DNA of 64,000 nucleotides from an uncultured Dehalococcoidales bacterium (GTDB taxonomy: Bacteria > Chloroflexota > Dehalococcoidia > UBA1151 > UBA1328), in the NCBI GenBank assembly GCA_905614375.1, contig CAJQSP010000014.1, positions 1 to 64,000 of the forward strand, in the 5' to 3' direction. Of this stretch, positions 27,644 to 35,334 are shown piece by piece (position 1 is the stretch's first letter; every line of letters begins with the position of its first letter). A model generated the notes under the pieces. It had not been told where the DNA came from, did no database searches, and saw only the letters and a program-made list of their open reading frames with translations. The position numbers were made by a program, and so were the translations under genes.

Positions 27644-28142
27644 GTTGTTTACTCCTACTGATCAACCTCTGCGGTTGTCGACTCAATCACTATCGTTCAA
27701 TCGTCAACAAGGGGCGGCAATTCAGGAAAAAGGAACCCCTCCTTCCTGTTGACGGCTTGTTGCGTGAATCAGATATGAATCACTCTTTGACTGGACGCAA
27801 TACACGATCAGTCGCCAGGCTTTCCAAAGGCCGGTTACCGCTTCACCGATGGCGCCCTGGGCGTTCCGATTTCAACTCGGATTGCTGGACAGACCAACTA
27901 TCTGGACTTGTCGAACTATTTGCGGCTATTTATCTTGCGTAGGCGTGTAAACCGAGGTTGACAACCCACTCCTTCAAATAAGTGCGGATACGAACAAAAA
28001 CTGTCCGCGTAGAAGCCTCCGCAGGGCCGTGGTGGTGTCTGAGTGCAAAGTAGGCGCATGGACGCGCTTTGAGATCCGAGACTCATAGCGTGAAATCAAG
28101 TTTTTAAGCGGCGTAGGTACGTATTCAGGTGCATTCATTGGG
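27644..28142. other. 499-bp region without a convincing gene
   Basis: No intact gene was found. One plus-strand frame, about 27797-27958, has a protein-like C-terminal stretch (GFPKAGYRFTDGALG, then QTNYLDLSNYLRLFILRRR) but no start. It may be the tail of a lost gene. The rest is mixed sequence. Confidence 0.3.
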
Positions 28143-28361
28143 TCAGCCAATTTCCACTGAGTCGTTTGTTTTTTTGAAATCTTGCCCGGCTGTTTCTAGC
28201 CATCGTTCGAATGCCCTTTTTGGAGCAATAAACCTGACACCAATCCGAACGACGAACGGCAGATCACCATTACGTGCGTACCTGTACGTCTGACGAATTC
28301 CCATACCTAATCGATCAGCGATTTCAGCGATCGACAGTACATCGGTCTCGGTTGACGGCAT
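28143..28361 (-). CDS. Excisionase-like MerR/AlpA-type HTH protein
   Basis: A 72-residue protein starting MPSTETDVLSIAEIADRLG, then RQTYRYARNGDLPFVV and RFIAPKRAFERWLE. This is the winged-helix layout of excisionases and helix-turn-helix DNA-binding proteins (DUF/AlpA type), with the typical RFI or RF step into a Trp-Leu-Glu tail. It is divergent from the HTH-integrase operon and overlooks the repeats at 28382-28427. In the context of an integrase next to a tRNA it is a good candidate for the element's excision factor (Xis). Confidence 0.7.
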   Translation of the reverse strand: MPSTETDVLSIAEIADRLGMGIRQTYRYARNGDLPFVVRIGVRFIAPKRAFERWLETAGQDFKKTNDSVEIG

Positions 28362-28381
28362 GACAAACCCCTTTGTATAAG

Positions 28382-28427
28382 TGACGAAATATATGCAGTT
28401 ATTGACAATAATAATGACGAAATATAT
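28382..28427. repeat. Two 13-bp direct repeats in the divergent control region
   Basis: TGACGAAATATAT occurs at 28382-28394 and again at 28415-28427, with start points 33 bp apart, about three helical turns. They bracket the -35 of the promoter at 28402-28430, and the second copy overlaps its -10. They are likely operators for a regulator, perhaps the divergently encoded excisionase. Confidence 0.65.
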
Positions 28428-28430
28428 ATT
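28402..28430 (+). promoter_or_regulatory. Strong sigma-70 promoter for the HTH-integrase operon
   Basis: TTGACA (28402-28407), 17 bp, TATATT (28425-28430). Spacing is ideal, and transcription would run toward the gene at 28482 and the integrase. The second 13-bp repeat lies on the -10, so the protein that binds it would repress it. Confidence 0.7.
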
Positions 28431-28481
28431 AGTCATGAAGTACAAATACTGCATATTACTAGCAAAAGCGGAAAATATTAG

Positions 28482-29351
28482 ATGGTAAAATCTGGAAAAC
28501 AGACTCGTAGACGTGGACGTAAGCACTTACAGCCGTTGCTTTTCGCACTAGCACTCGCATACGCCGAGAAAAACGGAATTGCCCCAAGCCGGATCGTTAC
28601 CCGGCGTGCAGCAGAAATTGAGAGTGGCTATAACGACGAATCGGGACGTCGAACAATTCGCAATGCCTTATACGACCTAGTCGACCAAAGACCAACGTCA
28701 TATCTCGAATTAGTGAAAGAAGGTCTAGGAGGGCAATTAGTCACCGGAATTAGGTTTATGAGACGCGCTGGGGAGATCGAAAGACAGCGAAGATTTAACT
28801 ACCTACTGGACGAACACAAGGTTGGGCGCGCAGACGGTCCTTCTTTCGGTGAAATAGCGGATATCGCTGGGGTTGACGAGCGATCAGTACGACGGTGGGC
28901 AAAGGGAGAACAGTCAGTCAGACCAAATCACGTAATTCGTCTAATTCGCGCGTTGAACCCTGACGGAATCATTGATGTACAGGCAGCGGCACTCGTTGCA
29001 TGCGAACCACTAGCGCTGATCGATCAATTCGTCGATCTTGGATTGTCACCCGATGAAGTGTGGAGCGCATGCCAGACAGCGCACGGGGCCAGACTAAAAC
29101 GCATGGGGATCAGCAAGTTAGATGTTCAGGAATATCTGGGGCTAATTCCCGTTATGAGGAAGTTACTGTCCAACATCCAAAAACTTGAACGGATCGTACA
29201 CGACACCCAACAGTCGACTAGTTCCAGGCAGAGAGCGCTAAGTGGCAGGAATGCCACCGCTGAACTCATCAGCCAAAAAAGAAATGACAACAATGTACTG
29301 AGAACCTGCGAGCAACGAACTCGAAAACTACTCGAAGGGGTACACACATGA
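28482..29351 (+). CDS. HTH-domain protein of unknown function, co-transcribed with the integrase
   Basis: A 289-residue protein. Residues 125-165 (FGEIADIAGVDERSVRRWAK) form a helix-turn-helix. Both ends are basic (RRRGRKHLQ near the N terminus), as is common for DNA-binding proteins. It overlaps the integrase by 4 bp (ATGA), so it is part of the same operon, and it is driven by the strong promoter at 28402. It may be a replication or recombination factor of the mobile element. No family was recognised. Confidence 0.6.
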   Translation: MVKSGKQTRRRGRKHLQPLLFALALAYAEKNGIAPSRIVTRRAAEIESGYNDESGRRTIRNALYDLVDQRPTSYLELVKEGLGGQLVTGIRFMRRAGEIERQRRFNYLLDEHKVGRADGPSFGEIADIAGVDERSVRRWAKGEQSVRPNHVIRLIRALNPDGIIDVQAAALVACEPLALIDQFVDLGLSPDEVWSACQTAHGARLKRMGISKLDVQEYLGLIPVMRKLLSNIQKLERIVHDTQQSTSSRQRALSGRNATAELISQKRNDNNVLRTCEQRTRKLLEGVHT

Positions 29352-30529
29352 GTGGAACGATAAAAAAACGAGGTAGCTCCTGGCGAATTTTTGTTTCGGG
29401 AGGGTCTGTCAACGGGAAACGAATTCGACATACCGAGACAGTGCAAGGTAGCTATCAGGATGCGCGAAAGCGCCTGAGTGCGTTGGAGTCCAGTGTCAGT
29501 TCAGGACGTTACATAGCGACTGGCATGCAATCTCTCGATCAGTTTTGGCAGAACTGGTTTCCAGCCAAACGTCAATCGATACGTCCGATGACGGCGTTGG
29601 GATATGAACGGCTTTATAAAAAGCACATTTTGCCTGTTCTCGGCAAGAAGAAAATTCAGAAGATAACTGCTTCGGAGATTCAGTCGATATTGTCTGATCG
29701 AGTCGCCTCTGGGAATCCGTCGACTGCTACCCACATCTTGCGTGTCTTACGCGTAGCGTTCAAGGCAGCCTTACGGCAAGGGCAAATCACTGTCGATCCC
29801 ACAGCCGCTGTCGAGTCTCCAAAGTCCAAAAGGAGAGAGTTAGAAATTCTCTCGCCTTCCGAGTGGCAACAGGTACGCAAATACGTTTTAGAGAACGAAT
29901 CTCACTTCTTAACAGCTTTCACAGTGCTAATTACGACTGGGATGCGTCGCTCTGAACTATCAGGACTCCAATGGCGAGATATCGATCTGGAACGTCGACT
30001 GATACATATCCGGCGCAGTTTTCTAGTCATTGCTGGTGAAAAACACTACCAAGACACCAAAACAGACCGATCATTCAGATCGATCGCGTTGGATGCCAGT
30101 ACCGTTCACATTCTTCGCGAACATTTTGACGCAAGCGTGCATCTACAAGGAATGTTTGGTCGAGGGATCGCAAGTGACCTGCCAGTCTTCACATTGGACG
30201 GATCAACGCCGGTCCGACCTGACACTCTCACACACGCTTGGAAACGAGTCGCAAAGGCGCTCGGACTGAATGTGCGACTCCACGACCTTCGTCACAGCGC
30301 CGCAACTTTGATGTTGGCCGCTGGTGTGCCGGTAGGCGACGTAGCGGATCGATTGGGACACGCAACACCTGCGTTTACATTGACCGTCTATCGTCATGCA
30401 ATTCCAGGCGCTCAAGAAGAGGCAGCGGAACGTCTCGCAGCCATGTTAGATCCGTCTTACAGCGCTAAAGAACAAGCGCTTGATAAAGGGCTGCCAATCG
30501 TCCCACTGGCACCAATTCTGGCACCATAA
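29348..30529 (+). CDS. Tyrosine recombinase / phage-type integrase
   Basis: A 393-residue integrase with all main catalytic residues visible: R200 in GMRRSEL, H312-x2-R315 in HDLRH, H338 in LGHATP and the nucleophile Y348 in TVYRH. The N-terminal core-binding region (TALGYERLYKKHILPVLGK) and an AP2-like arm (RIFVSGGSVNGKRIRHTE) match P4/phage-type enzymes. The gene ends 50 bp before the 3' end of a tRNA-Lys, the usual place for an integrase of an element integrated into a tRNA gene. The enzyme appears intact, so the island may still be mobile. Confidence 0.93.
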   Translation: MSGTIKKRGSSWRIFVSGGSVNGKRIRHTETVQGSYQDARKRLSALESSVSSGRYIATGMQSLDQFWQNWFPAKRQSIRPMTALGYERLYKKHILPVLGKKKIQKITASEIQSILSDRVASGNPSTATHILRVLRVAFKAALRQGQITVDPTAAVESPKSKRRELEILSPSEWQQVRKYVLENESHFLTAFTVLITTGMRRSELSGLQWRDIDLERRLIHIRRSFLVIAGEKHYQDTKTDRSFRSIALDASTVHILREHFDASVHLQGMFGRGIASDLPVFTLDGSTPVRPDTLTHAWKRVAKALGLNVRLHDLRHSAATLMLAAGVPVGDVADRLGHATPAFTLTVYRHAIPGAQEEAAERLAAMLDPSYSAKEQALDKGLPIVPLAPILAP

Positions 30530-30536
30530 CGAAAAT

Positions 30537-30565
30537 TGGCCGCTATTTCGTAAGAAAAGCGGCCA
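30537..30565. terminator. Hairpin terminator between integrase and tRNA
   Basis: TGGCCGCT pairs with AGCGGCCA, an 8-bp stem with a 13-nt loop, just after the integrase stop. T-rich sequence follows (GTTTGATTT). Its place between convergent units suggests it stops integrase transcripts before the tRNA. Confidence 0.7.
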
Positions 30566-30579
30566 GTTTGATTTCAGTT

Positions 30580-30655
30580 TGGTGACGGGCCGGGGACTTG
30601 AACCCCGAACCTAGTGATTAAGAGTCACTTGCTCTGCCAATTGAGCTAGCCCGTC
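30580..30655 (-). tRNA. tRNA-Lys (anticodon CUU)
   Basis: A complete 76-nt cloverleaf on the minus strand with an encoded CCA. Acceptor GACGGGC pairs with GCCCGTC, the D arm is GCTC/GAGC, and the anticodon arm is AGTGA-CTCTTAA-TCACT with anticodon CTT. The T arm is CGGGG-TTCAAGT-CCCCG. Its 3' end faces the integrase, the usual orientation at an integrated element's attachment site. No second copy of the 3' end was found in the window, so the left attachment site is outside it. Confidence 0.97.
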
Positions 30656-30739
30656 CCTGAGTTCACTTAACAATTCAATCGGAGCGTAACCACACTGTCA
30701 ACGCCAAATCGACTAAATTACGCGATCAGTCAAACTCGA

Positions 30740-30858
30740 TTACCACCAGTATTTCGTTCGAATCGCAGAAGAATCGTTCAATATTCCGCTTCGGACATAA
30801 TCGCTCAGTTGCTTTCCGATCGCGGGGAACTTGCCAAAACGGTCCACTCCAAGCCTTG
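30740..30858 (-). other. Possible C-terminal gene fragment
   Basis: Between the tRNA and the P-II gene one minus-strand frame is open for about 40 codons (GVDRFGKFPAIGKQLSDYV, then an end at TKYWW). It has no start and no recognised family. It may be the tail of a gene lost near the island boundary. Confidence 0.2.
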
Positions 30859-30867
30859 AAACGAAAC

Positions 30868-31221
30868 CTAGAGCGCCGATTCGTTTCGCTCACCAGTGCG
30901 CACCCTAATAACTTCCGAAATCACCGATACGAATATTTTCCCGTCACCGATAGCCCCTTCTTCGGAGCTGTTAGCCGCTCCGAGAATTACTTCGATAATT
31001 TTGTCTTTATCGCCATCCTTAACAACTATTGTTATGAGCGCCTTTGGAAGCGACGTTCGTGTGGCAGTTGTCGCTCCCCTCCCCGTGAACACTTCAACGC
31101 CCTGCTGCTGACCACGTCCGTTCACGTTTTGAACGTTTAACCCACGACAACCGACAGCGTCTAACGCATCAATGATGATGTTAATGCGATCGGGCCGCAC
31201 GATGGCTTCTATTCTGATCAC
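30868..31221 (-). CDS. P-II nitrogen regulatory protein lacking the T-loop tyrosine
   Basis: A 117-residue GlnB/GlnK family protein. IRIEAIVRP, GCRGLNVQNVNGRGQQQGVEVF and IGDGKIFVSVI, with RVRTGERNESAL at the end, fit P-II closely. The usual uridylylated Tyr51 lies in a GAEY motif; here the matching stretch is GRGATTATRTSLPK, with no Tyr, so that control is absent. The start is GTG at 31221, where AAGGAC is nearby; the frame is open further, but family alignment begins there. It lies downstream of a decayed ammonium transporter gene, the usual partner of P-II. The protein appears functional in 2-oxoglutarate/ATP binding. Confidence 0.85.
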   Translation of the reverse strand: MIRIEAIVRPDRINIIIDALDAVGCRGLNVQNVNGRGQQQGVEVFTGRGATTATRTSLPKALITIVVKDGDKDKIIEVILGAANSSEEGAIGDGKIFVSVISEVIRVRTGERNESAL

Positions 31222-31308
31222 GTAATTGTCCTTAATGGTTACCGCGTTACTGTGCGGCGAATAATAGCGTGTTTTCCGCCCTCGGTTTTTTTGCACAACG
31301 TTAGTCGG

Positions 31309-31673
31309 TTAGTCAGCTCCGTCTGCGACGTATCCACGTTCACCGTGCAGTGTGATGTCTAGACCGAGATCTTCTTGCTCGCTTATGACCCTGAGTCCAA
31401 GCCCTGGAATCACCTCGAGGATTTTCAAAATGATGAAGGTCATAATCCCTGAATAAACGGCAACAGCAATAACCGCTCTAAAGTTCGCTCAGAGCAGACC
31501 TGTTTCTCCGTCGATCAACCCAACGTTCTGCATAATGCCGTTATCGTCGATTTGTTGAACGGCGAATATCCCAGTTGTAATTGAGCCCTATATTCCACCA
31601 ACGCCGTGAACAGCAAACACTTCCAGCGCGTCGTCTATTCGACTCTTCGACATCAATCGTCGTTTAACCATAT
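31309..31673 (-). pseudogene. amt: Ammonium transporter (Amt) C-terminal remnant with two in-frame stops
   Basis: Reading the minus strand from about 31673 gives RIDDALEVFAVHGVGGI-stop-GSITTGIFAVQ, later VAVYSGIMTFIILKILEV and a tail GLRVISEQEDLGLDITLHGE. This matches the C-terminal part of Amt/MEP transporters (VHGVGGIxGxxxTGIFA and GLRVxxExExxGLDxxxHGE). There are two in-frame stops, one at the site of the usual Trp or similar residue after GGI and one after GLL, and the first 250-300 residues are missing. It ends with a TAA at 31309-31311, just upstream of P-II. Confidence 0.88.
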
Positions 31674-31696
31674 GTTTTTACGTCAGCGTCGGGGCA

Positions 31697-31882
31697 TTAT
31701 GCTTCCGACATCATCTCGCCGCCGACCGACCAGCTTGCCTTCTCGACGTCTTGAAAGATAATCGTTGTTGCTGAATCTGGCACTCCAGCGGTTTTGGATA
31801 TGGCCTTTGTGATTGCCTTGGCGAGATCAGATTTCTGTTGGTCGGTTCGACCGGCGTAAAGAGCTACGTTTACTATTGGCAA
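31697..31882 (-). CDS. 4-oxalocrotonate tautomerase family protein
   Basis: A 61-residue protein, the normal size for the family. It begins MPIVNVALYAGRT, with the Pro-1 that becomes the catalytic base once Met is removed. It has IFQDVEKASWSVGG at the end, as in other 4-OT-like enzymes. GAGGAG precedes the ATG. It likely catalyses keto-enol tautomerisation of an unknown substrate. It lies beside the amt scar but there is no evident link to it. Confidence 0.88.
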   Translation of the reverse strand: MPIVNVALYAGRTDQQKSDLAKAITKAISKTAGVPDSATTIIFQDVEKASWSVGGEMMSEA

Positions 31883-32006
31883 GTTCTTCTCCTCAGTTTC
31901 AAAATGACAGTTCTCATACTAAAATTCCGGTTGAATTATAGGCGGCGAGCGCTGTGATAAATGGACTTTGACGCCTTCATATCTGATCGAATCGACGCTT
32001 TGCCAA

Positions 32007-32012
32007 TATAAT
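32007..32012 (+). promoter_or_regulatory. TATAAT -10 immediately before thiL
   Basis: TATAAT is 11 nt before the ATG at 32024. It overlaps the alternative TTG at 32012, so it favours the ATG and suggests a transcript with little or no leader. Confidence 0.5.
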
Positions 32013-32023
32013 TGGCTTCTTAC

Positions 32024-33061
32024 ATGCAGCCTTCGACAAATAATGACGGTGAGATCCCGAATGAATTCGAGCTTATTGCTCGACTTTCGGAGCTCGAATC
32101 TGCCAGAAATATTGCCGAAAACGTTGACGTTGCCAACACCATCCTAACCGGTATTGGTGACGATGCAGCGGTGGTCTCAACACCAGCGAGTCAAATGCTG
32201 CTGACAACCGATGCCATTGTCGATGGTGTCCATTTTCGATCTGTCGACGAACGATGGTTTGACATCGGTTGGAAGTGTGCGGTCTCAAACCTCAGCGATA
32301 TCGCAGCTATGGGTGGCGTTCCTGACTACGCTTTAGTCACTTTAGGGGTTCCACCCGGGGCGTCAGTCAACACATATGCTGATTTCTATGACGGCATGAA
32401 CGCTGCTTTTTCTGAATTCGGTGGATCGATTGTCGGGGGTGACGTTGTTTCTTCCCCAACAATGTTTGTGAACATCGCCCTTACCGGTCATCCCTCGACG
32501 GATTCACATGGCGAGCCGATGACTATGCGACGGACCGAAGCGCAGGCTGGAGATCTCGTTTGCGTCACAGGGCCGTTAGGCAGCTCGGCTGGTGGATTCG
32601 AAGCCCTAGTGAGCGGTGAAACGAACCCAAGTAGCAACATTCTCATCGAACGTCACTATCACCCGACTCCACGAATTGAAATCGGCTCCAAGCTTGTCGC
32701 AACCGGAGTTCGCTGTGCGATGGATGTCAGTGACGGACTTGTCGGCGATCTTGAGAAGATAGCAAAATCAAGTGGTGTAAACATTACAATTGAGATGACG
32801 AATATCCCGCTCGCCAATGAGTTAATATTTATGTTTGGGTCTGGTGCCATCGAACTCGCTCTTAACGGTGGCGAAGACTATGAACTCGTGTTCACAGCGT
32901 CAAAACCCTTAGTAGACGATCTTGTAGCCAATAACATGGGTCTCACTGTTATCGGCAACGTGGATTCCAGTGAATCACCGGGCGGTCAAGTGAAGATAAT
33001 CGATGTAAATGGGGAGCTGTATGAACCGGTTCGAAAGGGATGGGATCATCTGAATGTTTGA
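32024..33061 (+). CDS. thiL: Thiamine-monophosphate kinase
   Basis: A 345-residue ThiL, which makes thiamine diphosphate from thiamine monophosphate and ATP. IGDDAAVV near the N terminus, TTDAIVDGVHF, GWKCAVSNLSDIAAMGG and MDVSDGLVGDL all match ThiL's metal- and nucleotide-binding motifs. NGGEDYELVF is the C-terminal signature. The ATG at 32024 is preferred to the TTG because of the -10 at 32007. tsaE overlaps by 8 bp, so thiL, tsaE and tsaB are probably one operon. Confidence 0.94.
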   Translation: MQPSTNNDGEIPNEFELIARLSELESARNIAENVDVANTILTGIGDDAAVVSTPASQMLLTTDAIVDGVHFRSVDERWFDIGWKCAVSNLSDIAAMGGVPDYALVTLGVPPGASVNTYADFYDGMNAAFSEFGGSIVGGDVVSSPTMFVNIALTGHPSTDSHGEPMTMRRTEAQAGDLVCVTGPLGSSAGGFEALVSGETNPSSNILIERHYHPTPRIEIGSKLVATGVRCAMDVSDGLVGDLEKIAKSSGVNITIEMTNIPLANELIFMFGSGAIELALNGGEDYELVFTASKPLVDDLVANNMGLTVIGNVDSSESPGGQVKIIDVNGELYEPVRKGWDHLNV

Positions 33062-33620
33062 GACTTCCCAATCCGGACCTTTGAATCCTGCTCTACTGCT
33101 TGTTTCTGATTCTGAAGACGACACTGTGCGAATTGGTAAGTCAATCGGATACGCTCTTCGAACGGGTGATACTGTCTTACTCTCCGGCGACCTCGGCGCA
33201 GGCAAAACTAGAATGGTTCATGGCATGGCTGAAGCTATCGATAGCCTAATCCCTGCTCGCAGTCCAACATTCGTTATCGTCAACGAATACCCTGGCACAA
33301 TTCACCTCAGCCACTGTGATCTATATCGCCTTGGCTCAATCGACGAGGTCGAAGAACTTGCATTGGAGGAACGACTTTTAAATGGGGCATTGGTAATCGA
33401 ATGGCCGGAAGTCGGTGGAACAGCGTTGCCCTATGATGCTCTGCTCCTAAATCTAGTTAACGGAGATCACGACGATCAACGGATCATCACATTCACCCCA
33501 ATTGGCCCTCGTTCAGCCGACTTGCTTAGTCGTTCAGCCGCCGTATTCGAGTCACTCGATGGCACGGTCGGATTGACTCACTCATCAAGACCTGAACAGA
33601 CGAGGCAACCGAAAAATTGA
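33054..33620 (+). CDS. tsaE: tRNA t6A-forming ATPase TsaE
   Basis: A 188-residue protein with the TsaE P-loop LSGDLGAGKTR near residues 43-53, SPTFVIVNEY, and HCDLYRL near 84-90, then a Leu-Ile-Glu-Trp-Pro motif. With TsaB, TsaC and TsaD it makes the t6A37 base of tRNAs that read ANN codons. It overlaps thiL (8 bp) and tsaB (4 bp). The last 35 residues are more than the usual E. coli TsaE and have low complexity. Confidence 0.93.
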   Translation: MFETSQSGPLNPALLLVSDSEDDTVRIGKSIGYALRTGDTVLLSGDLGAGKTRMVHGMAEAIDSLIPARSPTFVIVNEYPGTIHLSHCDLYRLGSIDEVEELALEERLLNGALVIEWPEVGGTALPYDALLLNLVNGDHDDQRIITFTPIGPRSADLLSRSAAVFESLDGTVGLTHSSRPEQTRQPKN

Positions 33621-34282
33621 TCTTATTAGCAATCGATACATCAACTCGGTTCGCTGGAGTCGGTGTTGCGGATGGTGAAGTCAGTCGAGCAGCCCGAACT
33701 TGGCGATCTAACCAGAACCACGGTCGAGAATTGATGCCTGCGATCGTTGAGTCATTGGAAGAACTTTCTTTAGCGCCAAAAGATGTAACTCACTTAGCAG
33801 TTGCACTCGGCCCGGGTGGGTTCAGCGCTGTACGAGTCGGAATTAGCTTGGTTCTTGGCCTAGCTGTACCCAAACAGCTACCAGTTCTGGGTATACCGAC
33901 TCACGACGTAGAGCTTGAGCCTCACCGCAATCTAATCAGCAGCGATACGCCCGTCTACACGCTAATCCCTGCGGGTCGAAACGAGGTGTCATGGACTCGC
34001 CATGCAACAGATTCAGAACTCAAAACCGGGGTTGCGTCACCCACAGAATTGGCGCAAACACTCGAACCGAACGCGCTTTTATGTGGAGAGGCGTGCGATC
34101 TGATGACCGATCACGTTGAGCAATCGAGATTTCGGGGTCAGCCATCCCCGACTCGTGATCCAATTTCGATTATCGATATCGCACTGGCTAAATTCGATTC
34201 AGGTCTTTCGACTCCATACGAAGAACTTCGACCAATCTACGCTCGACCGCCTTCGATCTCGACGCCGAAACCCACCAAGTAG
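33617..34282 (+). CDS. tsaB: tRNA t6A-forming protein TsaB
   Basis: A 221-residue ASKHA-fold protein: LLAIDTSTRFAGVGV at the start, NHGRELMPAI, then VALGPGGFSAVRVG with the GPG-S-x-R signature. It forms a complex with TsaD and TsaE. TsaD itself is not in the window. The start is TTG at 33617, overlapping tsaE, with GAGGC upstream. It lacks the HxxxH motif of TsaD, so it is not that protein. Confidence 0.92.
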   Translation: MILLAIDTSTRFAGVGVADGEVSRAARTWRSNQNHGRELMPAIVESLEELSLAPKDVTHLAVALGPGGFSAVRVGISLVLGLAVPKQLPVLGIPTHDVELEPHRNLISSDTPVYTLIPAGRNEVSWTRHATDSELKTGVASPTELAQTLEPNALLCGEACDLMTDHVEQSRFRGQPSPTRDPISIIDIALAKFDSGLSTPYEELRPIYARPPSISTPKPTK

Positions 34283-34371
34283 CAGAAGTTAACCTAATCT
34301 GCCGCCAACAACAGAATTTTCACGGCACAATGATTAGACACAATTCCTGTAAATCCTTTTAGGGAGAAGAA

Positions 34372-34827
34372 ATGACAATGGAGCGAACACTCGTACTGGT
34401 GAAGCCTGACGGCGTACAACGCGGACTTGCCGGTGAGATTATCGGTCGACTCGAGCGCACAGGCATGCAGATCATCGGCATGAAGCTCATGCAGATATCC
34501 GACGAATTAGCTGGTACTCACTACGGTGAGCACAAAGGCAAGCCTTTCTACGATGGACTCGTAGGATTCATCACTTCTTCTCCCGTGGTTGCGCTCTGCC
34601 TTGAAGGCCCAAGTGCTATTTCGACCACCCGAAAGATTATGGGCGTAACAAACCCGGCTGACTCCGCGCCCGGAACAATCCGTGGTGACTTCGGTGTCGA
34701 CATGGGACGTAATCTGATCCACGGTTCCGCTAATGAAGACGATGCAGCACGAGAAGTGTCGCTGTTCTTCAACAATTCTGAACTGACTTCATACGACCGG
34801 GCGACTCAGCCTTGGATCGTAGAGTAA
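34372..34827 (+). CDS. ndk: Nucleoside diphosphate kinase
   Basis: A 151-residue Ndk with ERTLVLVKPDGVQRG at the start, RKIMGVTNPADSAPGTIRGD and the catalytic His in NLIHGSANEDDAARE. It balances NTP pools using a phosphohistidine. GGGAGAAG is well placed before the ATG. Length and all motifs are normal. Confidence 0.97.
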   Translation: MTMERTLVLVKPDGVQRGLAGEIIGRLERTGMQIIGMKLMQISDELAGTHYGEHKGKPFYDGLVGFITSSPVVALCLEGPSAISTTRKIMGVTNPADSAPGTIRGDFGVDMGRNLIHGSANEDDAAREVSLFFNNSELTSYDRATQPWIVE

Positions 34828-34851
34828 GTTTTTTGTTTAACGTATGTTTCT

Positions 34852-35226
34852 CTATTGAATCCGAACGATTTCCGTAGCACGCGCCCAGAGTTGTTCAAGT
34901 CCGTAGTGTTCACGCTGGTCTTTGGTGAACAAGTGAACTACAACTCCTGTGAAGTCGATCAGCACCCATCCGCCGCCGCCCGTACCTTCACGGTGAGTTG
35001 CGTGGACACCCATCTTCCGTGAGCGGCGGCTAATGTCCTCAGCCATAGATTCAAGGTGGCGATCGGTTTCACCACTGATGATTACGAAATAATCAGCAAA
35101 ACTGCTGACACTTCCAGTTTCAAGCAGAACGATGTCAGATCCGAGTTTCTCGGATGCCTCATCGACTGCCGCTCTGGCGAGTTCTTCGTTAGTGGCTATT
35201 ATCTTTGTTTTAGTCGTGTCTTCCAT
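34852..35226 (-). CDS. rsfS: Ribosome silencing factor RsfS
   Basis: A 124-residue RsfS/Iojap protein: LGSDIVLLETGSVSSFADYF, GETDRHLESMAEDI, and GGGGWVLIDFTGVVVHLFT with EHYGLEQLW near the end. It binds ribosomal protein L14 and blocks subunit joining in slow growth. It is convergent with ndk. A TATAAT 8 nt before the ATG suggests a leaderless message. Confidence 0.95.
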   Translation of the reverse strand: MEDTTKTKIIATNEELARAAVDEASEKLGSDIVLLETGSVSSFADYFVIISGETDRHLESMAEDISRRSRKMGVHATHREGTGGGGWVLIDFTGVVVHLFTKDQREHYGLEQLWARATEIVRIQ

Positions 35227-35234
35227 TGGTTTGA

Positions 35235-35240
35235 ATTATA
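35235..35240 (-). promoter_or_regulatory. TATAAT 8 nt before rsfS
   Basis: On the minus strand TATAAT (35240 to 35235) is followed by 8 nt and then the ATG at 35226. Transcription would start at or just before the start codon. Confidence 0.5.
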
Positions 35241-35334
35241 GACGCATTCCGCCTTAACCCCACTCACTATTTTCAACATTCCGTTTCAACCACGATTTAG
35301 CAGTTTCTTTATGAAGATTTGGTAATCTGAATAC

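Noticed and set aside
27395..27942. Two overlapping plus-strand frames of 88 and 101 codons
   Set aside because: The first is antisense to the HTH and zinc-ribbon genes; the second has no ribosome-binding site and unlikely composition.
1..30580. Search for a second copy of the tRNA-Lys 3' end (left attachment site)
   Set aside because: Only short partial matches to the T-arm were seen (for example near 14190-14250); none is long enough to call.
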